A stretch of 64,000 nt of DNA, from NCBI GenBank assembly GCA_964630925.1, contig CAZVZK010000001.1, positions 182,840 through 246,839 on the forward strand, read 5' to 3'. Positions 36,339 to 47,414 of this stretch are shown piece after piece. Numbering within the stretch: position 1 is the first letter of the stretch; each line of letters begins with the position of its first letter. The notes under the pieces were generated by a model. It worked only from the letters and a program-made list of their open reading frames with translations, searched no databases and was not told the origin of the DNA. The stretch is from RGDT01 sp964630925. GTDB taxonomy: Bacteria > Planctomycetota > Planctomycetia > Gemmatales > Gemmataceae. A program made the translations under genes and the position numbers.

Positions 36339-37262
36339 TCACTTCCCCGGCGTGGTGAAAAGGTCCAGCCCGCCGCCGCTCAGGTGGTGGTCGAGGAGGT
36401 CGATGCGGCCCTGCTCCTTGAGCCTCGTCAGCAGCTTGCCACGCTCCTCCTGCCAGATCAGCCGCAGGTAGTCGGGGTTGGACTTCACGCCCTCGCGGTA
36501 CTGGGCGAGGCGGGCCAGGAAGCGGGCCGCGTCCTGCCGCGCCAGCGTCGTGCGGGCGTGGGCGTAGGCCCTGGCCGCCTCGCCGACGCGGAACGCCTCG
36601 CCGCGGGCCACACGCTCGCGCGTCGCCGCCTCCTGCTCGGCCCGGTTGCGGGCCGTCGCCATCTCGGTCTGCGCCCTCGCCACCGAGTCGAACGCCTCGC
36701 GCACCTCGTCCGGCGGCCCCAGCTGGCTGACGCGGGCGTCCAGCACCTCGACGCCCAGCGGCAAGGCCTCCAGACGCTCGCCGACGCGGGCGATCAGCTC
36801 CTCACGCAGCGCCGACTTGCCGCGCAGCAGCACCTCATCGACGCCGCGGCCCGCCACCCACTCGGCGGCGGCCGACTCGGCGAGACGTGCCAGCAGGCCG
36901 GGCACGCGGTCCGACTGGAGGGCGAACTCGTCGATGCGGCCCGGCGCGACCTTGTAGAAGAGGGTGATCTGCACGTTGACGAGGTTGTTGTCGCCGGTGA
37001 CGAGCTGGCCGGCGGGGAGCGAGGAGCCGTCGCCGGCGTCGCCCTCGTAGCCGGCGGTCACGTCGCGGACCGCATCGACCTCGACGCGGTCCACGCGGTC
37101 CATGCCCCAGGGCAGGCCGACCCACAGGCCGGGGCCGGGCTTCTCGGCCAGGACACGCCCGAAGCGGCGGACGACGGCGCGCTCGCCGGGGCGCACCTGC
37201 ACGACGCCGGTGAGCATGTAGAGGGCGAGGAGGGCGGCGGAGGCCCACGCGAGGAGGCGCAT
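36339..37262 (-). CDS. SPFH/prohibitin-family membrane protein (HflC/HflK-like)
   Basis: 307 residues. There is one N-terminal membrane segment (LLAWASAALLALYMLTGVV) followed by the SPFH domain (VRPGERAVVRRFGRVLAEKP, GLPWGMDRVDRVEVDAV, NNLVNVQITLFYKV) and a long helical region rich in Ala, Arg and Glu (about 190-270). HflK/HflC proteins form large cages around FtsH. This is the last of three SPFH genes in a row. The start at 37262 follows the hydrophobic anchor; the longer frame runs through a hairpin repeat. Confidence 0.85.
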   Translation of the reverse strand: MRLLAWASAALLALYMLTGVVQVRPGERAVVRRFGRVLAEKPGPGLWVGLPWGMDRVDRVEVDAVRDVTAGYEGDAGDGSSLPAGQLVTGDNNLVNVQITLFYKVAPGRIDEFALQSDRVPGLLARLAESAAAEWVAGRGVDEVLLRGKSALREELIARVGERLEALPLGVEVLDARVSQLGPPDEVREAFDSVARAQTEMATARNRAEQEAATRERVARGEAFRVGEAARAYAHARTTLARQDAARFLARLAQYREGVKSNPDYLRLIWQEERGKLLTRLKEQGRIDLLDHHLSGGGLDLFTTPGK

Positions 37263-37304
37263 CACTTCGGCCCTCCTGTGCGGCCGAATGCCCCACGCGT
37301 CTGT

Positions 37305-37360
37305 CGTAGAGCACGCTTCCAGCGTGCTCCGAAGAAAGCACACTGGAAGCGTGCTCTACG
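37305..37360. repeat. REP-like head-to-head pair (GTAGAGCACGCTTCCAG type)
   Basis: Arms 37,305-37,328 and 37,337-37,360 match at 23 of 24 positions around an 8-nt loop. Each arm contains GTAG followed by the palindrome AGCACGCT-TCC-AGCGTGCT (one base changed in the right arm). Confidence 0.82.
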
Positions 37361-37410
37361 GCAAGGCAGCTCGGCGTGGGCTTCGCCGTCCCGTTCAGGT
37401 CGCCGGCGCA

Positions 37411-38348
37411 TCACTTCTCCTTCTTGCCGGGGGCCGGGGGCGCGTACAGGAGGTCGAACATCTCGCGGTGCGTCGAGAGCAGCAGCGTCGATTTGCCGTC
37501 GCCGAACATCTTCTGGTAGTCCTCCAGCTTGCGGAGGAAGGCGTAGAACTTCGGGTCGGCCAGGGCCGCCTCGTTCAGCGTCTTCGAGGCCAGGGCGTCG
37601 GACCGGCCACGCAGCTCGACGGCCCGCGCCTCGGCCTCGGTCTTCAGCCGAGCCACCTCCCGCTCCGCCGTACTGCGGATGTCGGCGGCCAGGCGCTCGC
37701 CCTCGCTGGAGTACTCGGCGGCCTTCTTGGCGCGCTCGCTGCGGATGCGGTCGAAGATCGCCTCGCGGACGCGGTCGGGGTGGTTCGTCCGCCGCAGCCG
37801 CACGTCGATGACCTTGATGCCGTTCTCCGACTCCGACACCTGACGCAACGGCCGGTCGCCCTCGTCGAGCAGGCGGGCGCGGATCGACGCACGGCGGCGG
37901 TCCACGCGGCCCGGCTCCAGGCTGACCAGGTCCTCCATCTCGCTCTCGCCGATGGCGGCGCCCAGCTCGCTGCTGACACGCTGGGCGAGGAGGCGCTGGG
38001 CGCCCTCGACGGAGCCGACCGTACGGACGAAGCGGTCCACGTCGGAGATGCGCCAGCACACGGTGGCGTCGATGGTCAGCGAGCGGTCGATCCCGCCGCC
38101 CTTGCTGTCGCGCGTCAGCAGCTCGGCGGGCGGCAGCTCGAAGGATTGCAGGCGGCGGTCGAGGCGCTGGACGGCCTGGACGGGCCAGGGCAGCTTGACG
38201 TGCAGGCCGGCGCCGTCCTCGCCGCCGTCGTGGATGGCGACGGTGCGTCCGAACTGCGTGACGTAGACGAATTCCGCCGCGTCCACGGCGTAGAGCGACG
38301 TGAACAGCAGCCACAAGGCGACAGGCACGAGCAACAGCCAGCGGGGCT

Positions 38349-38352
<4 letters not shown>
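37411..38352 (-). CDS. SPFH protein, HflC-like
   Basis: 313 residues. The N-terminal membrane segment (LLLVPVALWLLFTSLYAV) is followed by an SPFH domain: AAEFVYVTQFGRTVAIHDGG, KLPWPVQAVQRLDRRLQSFE, DATVCWRISDVDRFVRTVG and GIKVIDVRLRRTNHPDRV. The helical tail (AAEYSSEGERLAADIRSTAE) is typical of HflC, the FtsH modulator. The ATG at 38352 overlaps the ATPase-HflK fusion stop by 4 bp, so synthesis is coupled. The frame is open far upstream, but only as an antisense-like shadow of the fusion gene. Confidence 0.88.
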
Positions 38353-41624
<3,272 letters not shown>

Positions 41625-41660
41625 GGGGTGGGGTTCCGGGCGTCAGCGCCTCTGGCTGTT

Positions 41661-41791
41661 GGCGAGCGGGGATGCGTCAGCGCCCCGAGTCACACAGCGT
41701 GAGCGCCTCTCTGGCGTGGCGCGCCGCGACGAACGAGAACAGCCGGAGCCGCTGACGCTCCACTCGGGGCGCTGCCGCGACCCCGCTCGCC
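41661..41791. repeat. Long imperfect inverted repeat upstream of the ATPase fusion
   Basis: The left arm (41,661-41,690: GGCGAGCGGGG..CAGCGCCCCGAGT) and the right arm (41,762-41,791) are reverse complements with a few mismatches. The interior holds smaller inverted pieces such as AGCGTGAGCGCCTC, matched again by GGCGCTCACGCTC at about 41,796. It fills the 189-bp gap before the ATPase gene. Confidence 0.65.
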
Positions 41792-41813
41792 CGGAGGCGC
41801 TCACGCTCAGGGG

Positions 41814-42896
41814 TCAACTGCTCTTCTTCTCGTCCTCCATCTCCTTGAGGAGCTTCTCGACGGCCTCGTCCATCTTCTTGTCGCGCACGTCCTTGAAGCG
41901 GATGATCCCCTTGTGGTCGATGACGAGGATCGTCGGGAAGGACTCCACCTCCCAGTCGGAGATGATGTCACCCGACGGCCCCTCGTGCCAGTGGACCCAC
42001 GGCATCTCGTTGTCCTTGAGGAACGCCTTGAGGGTGGTGAGATTGTCATCGACGCTGACCGAGATGAGAACGAACGGCTTGTCCTTCAGTTTCTTGACCA
42101 GCTCGCGCTCGTGGGGGATCATGGCGACGCACGGTGGGCACCACGTGGCCCAGATGTCCACGACGATCACCTTGCCCTTGTAGGCGGAGAGCTTCACTTC
42201 CTTGCCGTCAAGGCCCTTGCTGACGGCCTCGGGGATGGGCTTGCCGACCGACAGGTCGGGGAAGACATCCTTGTACTTGTCGGCGAGCGTCTTCTTCAGC
42301 TCGGCGGCCTTCTCGGAGAACTTCTCCTCGTTGGCCTCGAGGAACTTGACGAAGCTCTCGCCGCGCTGGGAGATGAGGTTCTCCTTGACCTTCTCGTTAT
42401 CCTTGACGGCCCTGGCCATCTTGGCGAGGGTCAGGTTGGCCTTGCCGAGGGCCTTGCAGGCCCTGCCCTGGACCTTCTTGTCTGGGTTCTCGGACATGAT
42501 CTCGCCGAGGAGCGCGACGTTCTCCTCATCGGCCAACTGGGTCAGCACGGCGAGCAAGGCGGAAGCGCCGCGCGTCTTCAGGTGATCCTTCTTGATCAGG
42601 GCGACGGCGGTCTTGCGGAGCTCGGCCTTCTTGCCGAAGATGGCGAACTGCAGCAGGAACTCGATGGCCGGCGGGGCATCGTCGCCCTTGGCCTCGGCCG
42701 CGAGCTTCTTGAACTTCTCCGCGTAGCCGTCGAACAGCTTCGCCTTCCCGTCGGCGTCCGCCTTCTTGAACCTGGTGAGGAACTCCGTCCTGAGGGCGGC
42801 GAAGGTGGCCGGCTTCTCGTCCTTCTTGTCCTCGGCGGAGACGCCGGGGAGGCACAGGATGGCCAGCAGGCCGGCGGACAGGAGCAGTCGCTGCAT
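41814..42896 (-). CDS. TlpA-like thiol:disulfide oxidoreductase, secreted
   Basis: 360 residues. A signal peptide (MQRLLLSAGLLAILCLPGVSA) leads into a Lys/Glu-rich helical domain of about 200 residues, then a thioredoxin domain: GKPIPEAVSKGLDGKEVKLS, the redox site IWATWCPPCVAMIPHE, FPTILVIDHKGIIRFKDV. TlpA/ResA-type proteins reduce or oxidise disulfides outside the cytoplasm. The N-terminal helical domain is unusual for the family. It is paralogous to the next gene along its whole length. Confidence 0.86.
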   Translation of the reverse strand: MQRLLLSAGLLAILCLPGVSAEDKKDEKPATFAALRTEFLTRFKKADADGKAKLFDGYAEKFKKLAAEAKGDDAPPAIEFLLQFAIFGKKAELRKTAVALIKKDHLKTRGASALLAVLTQLADEENVALLGEIMSENPDKKVQGRACKALGKANLTLAKMARAVKDNEKVKENLISQRGESFVKFLEANEEKFSEKAAELKKTLADKYKDVFPDLSVGKPIPEAVSKGLDGKEVKLSAYKGKVIVVDIWATWCPPCVAMIPHERELVKKLKDKPFVLISVSVDDNLTTLKAFLKDNEMPWVHWHEGPSGDIISDWEVESFPTILVIDHKGIIRFKDVRDKKMDEAVEKLLKEMEDEKKSS

Positions 42897-43040
42897 CAAT
42901 GCACTCCGGGGTCGGGATCGCGGTGCGGCCGAAGGTCCGTCGCACGTCCCTTCGGGAACCCGGGCATCCCTCCCCCGGTGGGCGGACGCTCGTCCGCCCC
43001 CTCCAGTCATGGGAGGTATGATATCGGCCGCCGCTGATGC

Positions 43041-43064
43041 CGCAAGCGGAAAGCCCGCCTTCCG
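43041..43064. repeat. Small palindromic repeat unit (CGCAAGCG type)
   Basis: CGCAAGCGGAAAGCCCGCCT contains CGGAA (43,047-43,051), which pairs with TTCCG (43,060-43,064). A second unit at 44,401-44,424 has CGCAA pairing with TTGCG and an identical loop. The rest of the 229-bp gap between the two TlpA genes holds a hairpin GGGCGGAC-GCT-CGTCCGCCC at about 42,972. Confidence 0.6.
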
Positions 43065-43125
43065 CCCGGCGGCCGGCGCGGGCACGGTTCGGGTGTCCGG
43101 CCTGGTGAAACTGTCGGGCGTGGGG

Positions 43126-44205
43126 CTATTTGCCGGCCTCCATCTCCTTGAGGAGCTTCTCGACGGCCTCGTCCATCTCCTCGTCGCGCACGTCCTTGAA
43201 GCGGATGATCCCCTTGTGGTCGATGACGAGGATCGTCGGGTAGGACTGCACCTCCCAGTCGTCGATGATGCCGCCCGAGGGGCCGTTGTGCCAGTGGACC
43301 CACGGCATCTCCTTGCGCTTCATGAACTCCTTGACCACCTCGGGGGAGTCATCGGCGCTGATGCCGATGAGGGCGAACGGCCTGTCGCGGAGGCGGTTGG
43401 CGAGGGCCAGCTCGTGCGGGATCATGGCCACACAGGGGGGGCACCACGTCGCCCAGATGTCGATGACGATGACCTTGCCCTTGTGGTCGGAGAGCTTGAC
43501 CTCCTTGCCTTCAAGGTCCTTGCTCACCACCTCGGGGATCGGCTTGCCGATGGACAGGTCGGGGAAGGCGTCCTTATACTCCCTGGCGAGGAGGCCCCTG
43601 CTGGCGTTGGCCCGCTTGACGAACTCGTCGGGGCCGGCCCCGAGGTACTTGACGAACGCCTCGCCGCGGCCCCGCGTCAGGCTGGCCCTGGCCTGGGCCG
43701 CGGACGCGCCCGTGATGTCGGCCGCCTGCCTGGCGAGGGAGTGATTGGCTTTGACGAGCGCCTTGACGGCGCGGGCGCGGGTCAGCCTGTCGGGGTTGTC
43801 CTTGAGGATCTCCGACAACAGGGCGACGTTCTCCTCGTCGGCCAGCGCCGTGAGGATGGGGAGGAAGGCATTGGCGCTGGCCTCCTTGACGTGGCCCTTG
43901 CGGATGAGGGATGTGGCCTGCTCGCGGAGGGCGGCGTTCCGCCCGGCGATGGACAGCTCAAGCAGGAAGGCGATCGCCTCGGGGGCCTCCGGCCCCTTGG
44001 CCTCGGCGGCCAGTTTGCCGAAGCGCGGGCCGTACTCGTCGAACACCTTCGTCTTGTCCTCGGCGGCCTTGGCCTTCTGGAGCTTCGCGAGGAATTCCGC
44101 CTTGAGGCCCGCGAAGCCGGACGGCTCGGCCTTCCCGCCTTCGGGCGAGCCGCAGGCGAGGCACAGGAAGGCCAGGAGGCCGGCGGGCAGGAGGGTTCGC
44201 GGCAT
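43126..44205 (-). CDS. TlpA-like thiol:disulfide oxidoreductase, lipoprotein
   Basis: 359 residues, paralogous to the gene at 41.8 kb. The signal MPRTLLPAGLLAFLCLACGS ends in a lipobox, so this copy should be membrane anchored whereas the other is soluble. The helical N-terminal domain (FDEYGPRFGKLAAEAKGPEA) and the thioredoxin domain (IWATWCPPCVAMIPHELALA, YPTILVIDHKGIIRFKDV) match the other copy. A tandem duplication followed by a change of localisation is inferred. Confidence 0.87.
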   Translation of the reverse strand: MPRTLLPAGLLAFLCLACGSPEGGKAEPSGFAGLKAEFLAKLQKAKAAEDKTKVFDEYGPRFGKLAAEAKGPEAPEAIAFLLELSIAGRNAALREQATSLIRKGHVKEASANAFLPILTALADEENVALLSEILKDNPDRLTRARAVKALVKANHSLARQAADITGASAAQARASLTRGRGEAFVKYLGAGPDEFVKRANASRGLLAREYKDAFPDLSIGKPIPEVVSKDLEGKEVKLSDHKGKVIVIDIWATWCPPCVAMIPHELALANRLRDRPFALIGISADDSPEVVKEFMKRKEMPWVHWHNGPSGGIIDDWEVQSYPTILVIDHKGIIRFKDVRDEEMDEAVEKLLKEMEAGK

Positions 44206-44260
44206 GGTCGCACTCCGCGGGCGGGATGAAAGGAATGATAACGGGCCGGGGGAAGCCGGG

Positions 44261-44357
44261 GTAGGTCGGGTTGGGCCGGGCGCCAGCCGAGGGAAGCCCG
44301 ACGAGGCGTGTCATGCACGCGTCGGGCTTCCCTCGGCTGGCGTCTCGCTCAACCCGG
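44261..44357. repeat. GTAGGTCGGG-type REP pair forming a long cruciform
   Basis: CGCCAGCCGAGGGAAGCCCG with three further bases (44,281-44,303) is perfectly complementary to 44,320-44,342. Outside it, GTCGGGTTG pairs again with CAACCCGGCCGAC. Each half corresponds to the single unit at 62,667-62,713, beginning GTAGGTCGGGTTGAG. It lies between the divergent TlpA and kdsB genes. Confidence 0.8.
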
Positions 44358-44400
44358 CCGACAAGACCCACAAGTCCCCGCCGGCCCGTCCCATTCAGGA

Positions 44401-44424
44401 CGCAAGCGCAAAGCCCGCCTTGCG
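44401..44424. repeat. Small palindromic repeat unit (CGCAAGCG type), second copy
   Basis: CGCAA (44,407-44,411) pairs with TTGCG (44,420-44,424) around AGCCCGCC. Relative to 43,041-43,064 both stem bases changed together (G/C to C/G), which is compensatory. Confidence 0.6.
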
Positions 44425-44476
44425 TGGGGCGGGCCGGGGCGTTCTAATGCCGCCTTCCGACTCAAGGAGGGACGCC

Positions 44477-45235
44477 ATGTCGGCCGCCATCGTCATCCCC
44501 GCACGCCACGCCTCGACGCGCCTGCCCGGCAAGCCGCTGCTGAAGGAGACCGGGAAGTATCTGATCCAGCACGTCCACGAGCGGGCGATGCTGGCGAGAC
44601 GCGCCGACGCCGTCCTGGTGGCCACCGACGACCCGCGCATCGAGGCGGCGGTGAGGTCGTTCGGCGGGCGCGTGGCGATGACCCGGCGCGACCACCCCAG
44701 CGGCACGGACCGCATCGCCGAGGTGGCCCGATCACTGCCGCACGACATCATCGTCAACCTCCAGGGCGACGAGCCACTCATCGACCCGGATGCGCTGGAC
44801 GGGCTGATCGGGCTGCTGGAGGACGACCCGTCGGCGGGGATGGCGACGCTGGCCGCCCCGCTGCACTCGCGTGAGCAGTACGACAACCCGAACTGCGTCA
44901 AGGTGGTGTGCGGCGGCGACGGGTCGGCCCTCTACTTCTCGCGTGCCCCCATCCCGTTCGTGCGCGGCGGCGAGCCGGACTTCGCCGCGAGGCCGGCGCC
45001 GTTCCTCCAGCACGTCGGCATCTATGCGTACCGGCGGGATTTCCTGCTGCGGTTCCCGGACCTGCCGCCCTCGCCGCTGGAGCGGTTGGAGAAGCTGGAG
45101 CAGTTGCGGGCGTTGGAGGCGGGGGTGCGTATCCGGGTGGCGCGTGTGGCGCGGCCCACGCTGGGCGTGGACACGTACGACGATTACCGGCGGTTCGTCG
45201 AGGCGTGCCGGGCCAAGGCCGCCAAGGCGGCGTGA
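44477..45235 (+). CDS. kdsB: 3-deoxy-manno-octulosonate cytidylyltransferase
   Basis: 252 residues. CMP-Kdo synthetase activates Kdo for the lipopolysaccharide core. The nucleotide-binding start IVIPARHASTRLPGKPL, TDDPRIEAAV, DHPSGTDRIAEV, IIVNLQGDEPLIDP and LQHVGIYAYRRDFLLRF match KdsB closely. AAGGAGGG 5 nt upstream of ATG 44477 fixes the start; the long upstream extension is spurious. Its presence implies a Kdo-containing outer-membrane lipid, as in other planctomycetes. Confidence 0.94.
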   Translation: MSAAIVIPARHASTRLPGKPLLKETGKYLIQHVHERAMLARRADAVLVATDDPRIEAAVRSFGGRVAMTRRDHPSGTDRIAEVARSLPHDIIVNLQGDEPLIDPDALDGLIGLLEDDPSAGMATLAAPLHSREQYDNPNCVKVVCGGDGSALYFSRAPIPFVRGGEPDFAARPAPFLQHVGIYAYRRDFLLRFPDLPPSPLERLEKLEQLRALEAGVRIRVARVARPTLGVDTYDDYRRFVEACRAKAAKAA

Positions 45236-45356
45236 GATTTTCCGGACGGGCTGTTGCACATGGCCGGCGGCGCCCGTGTGGGGGGTCGTTGGGGATGTCG
45301 GGTCAAGGCCACAGATCGGGGCCGGCCCCCTCCCCAGAACCGAAGGGATCTTACAC

Positions 45357-45602
45357 ATGAAGACCATCATCCTGACCCTCGCCGCCGCGCTCACGATGTC
45401 GCTCTCCTCGGCGAGCGCGCTGTCCGTCATCAACCCCAACCAGCCGCCGCCCACCAACCCCGGCAAGACCGGGGTCAACAACGGCAGGCAGGTGAACATC
45501 CCCGGCAAGCGGACCAACAACGGGTCTTCGCCGGGCCAGCAGAACGGCAACAGGCGGCAGAACAACGGCCGCGGCCTCCAGCCCCGCATCAACGCCCAGT
45601 GA
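45357..45602 (+). CDS. Small secreted Asn/Gln/Pro-rich protein
   Basis: 81 residues. The signal peptide (MKTIILTLAAALTMSLSSASA) leaves a mature part of about 60 residues dominated by Asn, Gln, Gly, Pro, Arg and Lys (NPNQPPPTNPGKTGVNNGRQ, later GQQNGNRRQNNGRG). It has no cysteine, no membrane anchor and no PEP-CTERM-like tail, so it is probably a disordered extracellular protein. GAAGGGA lies 8 nt before the ATG. The NQPP motif recurs in the next gene. A strong hairpin terminator follows. Confidence 0.75.
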   Translation: MKTIILTLAAALTMSLSSASALSVINPNQPPPTNPGKTGVNNGRQVNIPGKRTNNGSSPGQQNGNRRQNNGRGLQPRINAQ

Positions 45603-45626
45603 CCGCCGACCTGTCCCACACCCCCG

Positions 45627-45661
45627 ACGGCCCCCGCTCGACACCCGAGCGGGGGCCGTCC
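45627..45661 (+). terminator. Terminator after the first small secreted protein gene
   Basis: GACGGCCCCCGCTCG (45,627-45,641) pairs perfectly with CGAGCGGGGGCCGTC (45,647-45,661); CGCGTTT follows. The U tract is short. Confidence 0.65.
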
Positions 45662-45817
45662 GCGTTTCAGGCGTGCGGCCCAACCGGCCAAGGAAAATTC
45701 TCGCGGCCCTGTTGCAACCCTGACCCCTCCGCCGTGTGGGCTTGTGTAAGGGGAGGGATGGCGAAGGCCCCGAGGTGGGGCGGGCCGCCTCCCCCGAGTT
45801 TCCCGAAGGAACCAACC

Positions 45818-46285
45818 GTGAAGACGCTCTTCCTCATGCTCGGCTCGCTCGCCCTGACCGCCTCGTTGGCCCACGCCGGCGGCCTCGCCAACCAGCCGCC
45901 CGCCAGCAAGCCCAACGTGGCCGTCGGCGTCAAGCCGACGACGCCCGGCAAGATCAACGCCACCTACGTCGTGGAGTGCCCCATCAACCGGGGGACGCAG
46001 CCCACGTCGATCAAGCCGGGCAAGCAGGTCTCCAGGGCGAACCTGCCCGTCGCCACCAAGGCAAACCAGCCGCCCGCGTCCAAGGCCAACCTGGCCGTCG
46101 GCTCCAAGTCCGGCGTCAACGCCTCCAGTGGCGGCGTCCAGATCAACGGCCGCACCGGCACCCAGGTCCAGGGCCAGCCCGGCGTGAACACCAACGGCCG
46201 CCAAGGCAACGGCGGCCGCCAGGGCAACGGCGGCCGCCAGGGCAACGGCGGCCAGAACGGCACCCGCACCAACCAGCTCCAGTAA
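45818..46285 (+). CDS. Small secreted Asn/Gln/Gly-rich repeat protein
   Basis: 155 residues, started by GTG (45,818) with GAAGGA 8 nt upstream. The signal peptide reads MKTLFLMLGSLALTASLAHA. The mature part has two copies of NQPPASK(P/A)N(V/L)AVG and a C-terminal tandem NGGRQG repeat (three copies), and is rich in Lys, Gln and Asn. It has one cysteine (VECPINRG). It shares NQPP and composition with the previous gene, so the two are probably related extracellular proteins. A hairpin follows the stop, before the transglutaminase-like gene. Confidence 0.75.
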   Translation: MKTLFLMLGSLALTASLAHAGGLANQPPASKPNVAVGVKPTTPGKINATYVVECPINRGTQPTSIKPGKQVSRANLPVATKANQPPASKANLAVGSKSGVNASSGGVQINGRTGTQVQGQPGVNTNGRQGNGGRQGNGGRQGNGGQNGTRTNQLQ

Positions 46286-46298
46286 ACGTCCTCCACCC

Positions 46299-46343
46299 CC
46301 GGCGGCCTCCCCCTCTCCGCCCGAGAGATCGGGAGGCCGCCGG
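46299..46343 (+). terminator. Hairpin after the second small secreted protein gene
   Basis: CCGGCGGCCTCCC (46,299-46,311) pairs with GGGAGGCCGCCGG (46,331-46,343); a CTACTTCC direct repeat follows instead of a U tract. Termination may be partial. Confidence 0.5.
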
Positions 46344-46399
46344 CCTACTTCCCGGCCTACTTCCCGCACACCCCCTTGATCGATACTATGGAGCCGACC

Positions 46400-47389
46400 A
46401 TGTACGCCGCAGCCCTGATCCTCGCCGCCATGCTCCCCTCCGCCGGCGGCAAGCTCGTCATCGCCGGCATGCCCATCACCGGCTCCGCCACGCACTACCA
46501 CGCCTACGTCAAGCACCTCACCGTCTCGCCAACCAACAGGCAGCACGCCGCCTTCAAGGGCACCGACGTCGCCGCGATCCAGGCCCTGGAGTGCCCCCTC
46601 CGCCGCCAGATCGTCGTGGCCATGAACAACAACCGCGCCGAGAGCTTCGCCTTCGCCACCCTCCAGAAGGCCCGTGAGAACGTGGACATGCGCGTCGCCG
46701 CCGTCCACCTCATGCTCCGCATCCAGCGCGGCCCCTCCTCCGGCGTGGATTTCGGCTACGCCCACGGCTCGGTGCCCGACGCCGCCGACCCCGCTCACTG
46801 GGTGCGTACGGATCGGTACGCCCACCGCTCCCGGCCGAACGTCACCGCCGCCCAGGCCATCGACGGCCTGGTGAGCCACCGCTACCGCGGCGAGTGCCTC
46901 GGCACGTTGCAGATCGTCGCCCTCTACTCCGCCCGCAAGGCCCTCGGCGCCGCCCGCTTCAACCGCCTCCACCCCAACGGCCTCGACATCGGCGGCCCCA
47001 GGGCGGCCGCGCCGATGAAGCACTTCACCGACGCCGCCAGCCTCTCACCGCGCGACATGGTGCCCGGCGACTGGGTGTACATGAAGAACAAGGACGACTA
47101 CGGCACCGGCCTCCGCCCCGGCCGCAAGCCCGGCCTCTGGTTCGGCGAGAACGCCGTCTACCTCGGCCGGTTCGACATCGCCCCCGACGGCTCCGCCCGC
47201 TTCGGCGCCGGCGCCACGCAGCGCTTCTCCGGCCTGGGCCTCTACGCCAGGTCCGAGGCCGAGCTGCGGGCCAGCCTGAAGAAGGGCTACCTTAGCGACA
47301 TGCGGCCCGCGTTCACCCTGCACACGCACACCATCACCGACGCCGACATCCGCTGGTTCCGCGTCGTCCGCCTGGTGACGGGGGCGTGA
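46400..47389 (+). CDS. Transglutaminase-like protein (resembles Bacillus Tgl)
   Basis: 329 residues. Bacillus Tgl forms gamma-glutamyl-lysine cross-links in spore coats. Matching stretches are GECLGTLQIVALYSARKALG (Cys166), DMVPGDWVYMKNKDDYGTG, WFGENAVYLGRF (Glu250) and FSGLGLYARSEAEL. The Cys and the Glu of the GEN motif fit the Tgl active site, but the usual AHGLG histidine is replaced by Ser277. An N-terminal hydrophobic stretch (MYAAALILAAMLPSAGG) could be a signal peptide. GGAG is 6 nt before ATG 46400. It directly follows two secreted Gln/Lys-containing proteins that could be its substrates. Confidence 0.62.
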   Translation: MYAAALILAAMLPSAGGKLVIAGMPITGSATHYHAYVKHLTVSPTNRQHAAFKGTDVAAIQALECPLRRQIVVAMNNNRAESFAFATLQKARENVDMRVAAVHLMLRIQRGPSSGVDFGYAHGSVPDAADPAHWVRTDRYAHRSRPNVTAAQAIDGLVSHRYRGECLGTLQIVALYSARKALGAARFNRLHPNGLDIGGPRAAAPMKHFTDAASLSPRDMVPGDWVYMKNKDDYGTGLRPGRKPGLWFGENAVYLGRFDIAPDGSARFGAGATQRFSGLGLYARSEAELRASLKKGYLSDMRPAFTLHTHTITDADIRWFRVVRLVTGA

Positions 47390-47414
47390 GCGGCCCGCCG
47401 GCGGGGGGCTCTTG

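Noticed and set aside
43745..44476. N-terminal extension of kdsB of about 240 codons
   Set aside because: It is antisense to the second TlpA-like gene and crosses repeat elements; a perfect ribosome site and the KdsB N-terminus fix the start at 44477.
45357..46285. Small secreted proteins as exosortase targets
   Set aside because: Neither C-terminus has a PEP-like motif, hydrophobic segment or basic tail; they end in hydrophilic Asn/Gln/Arg-rich sequence.
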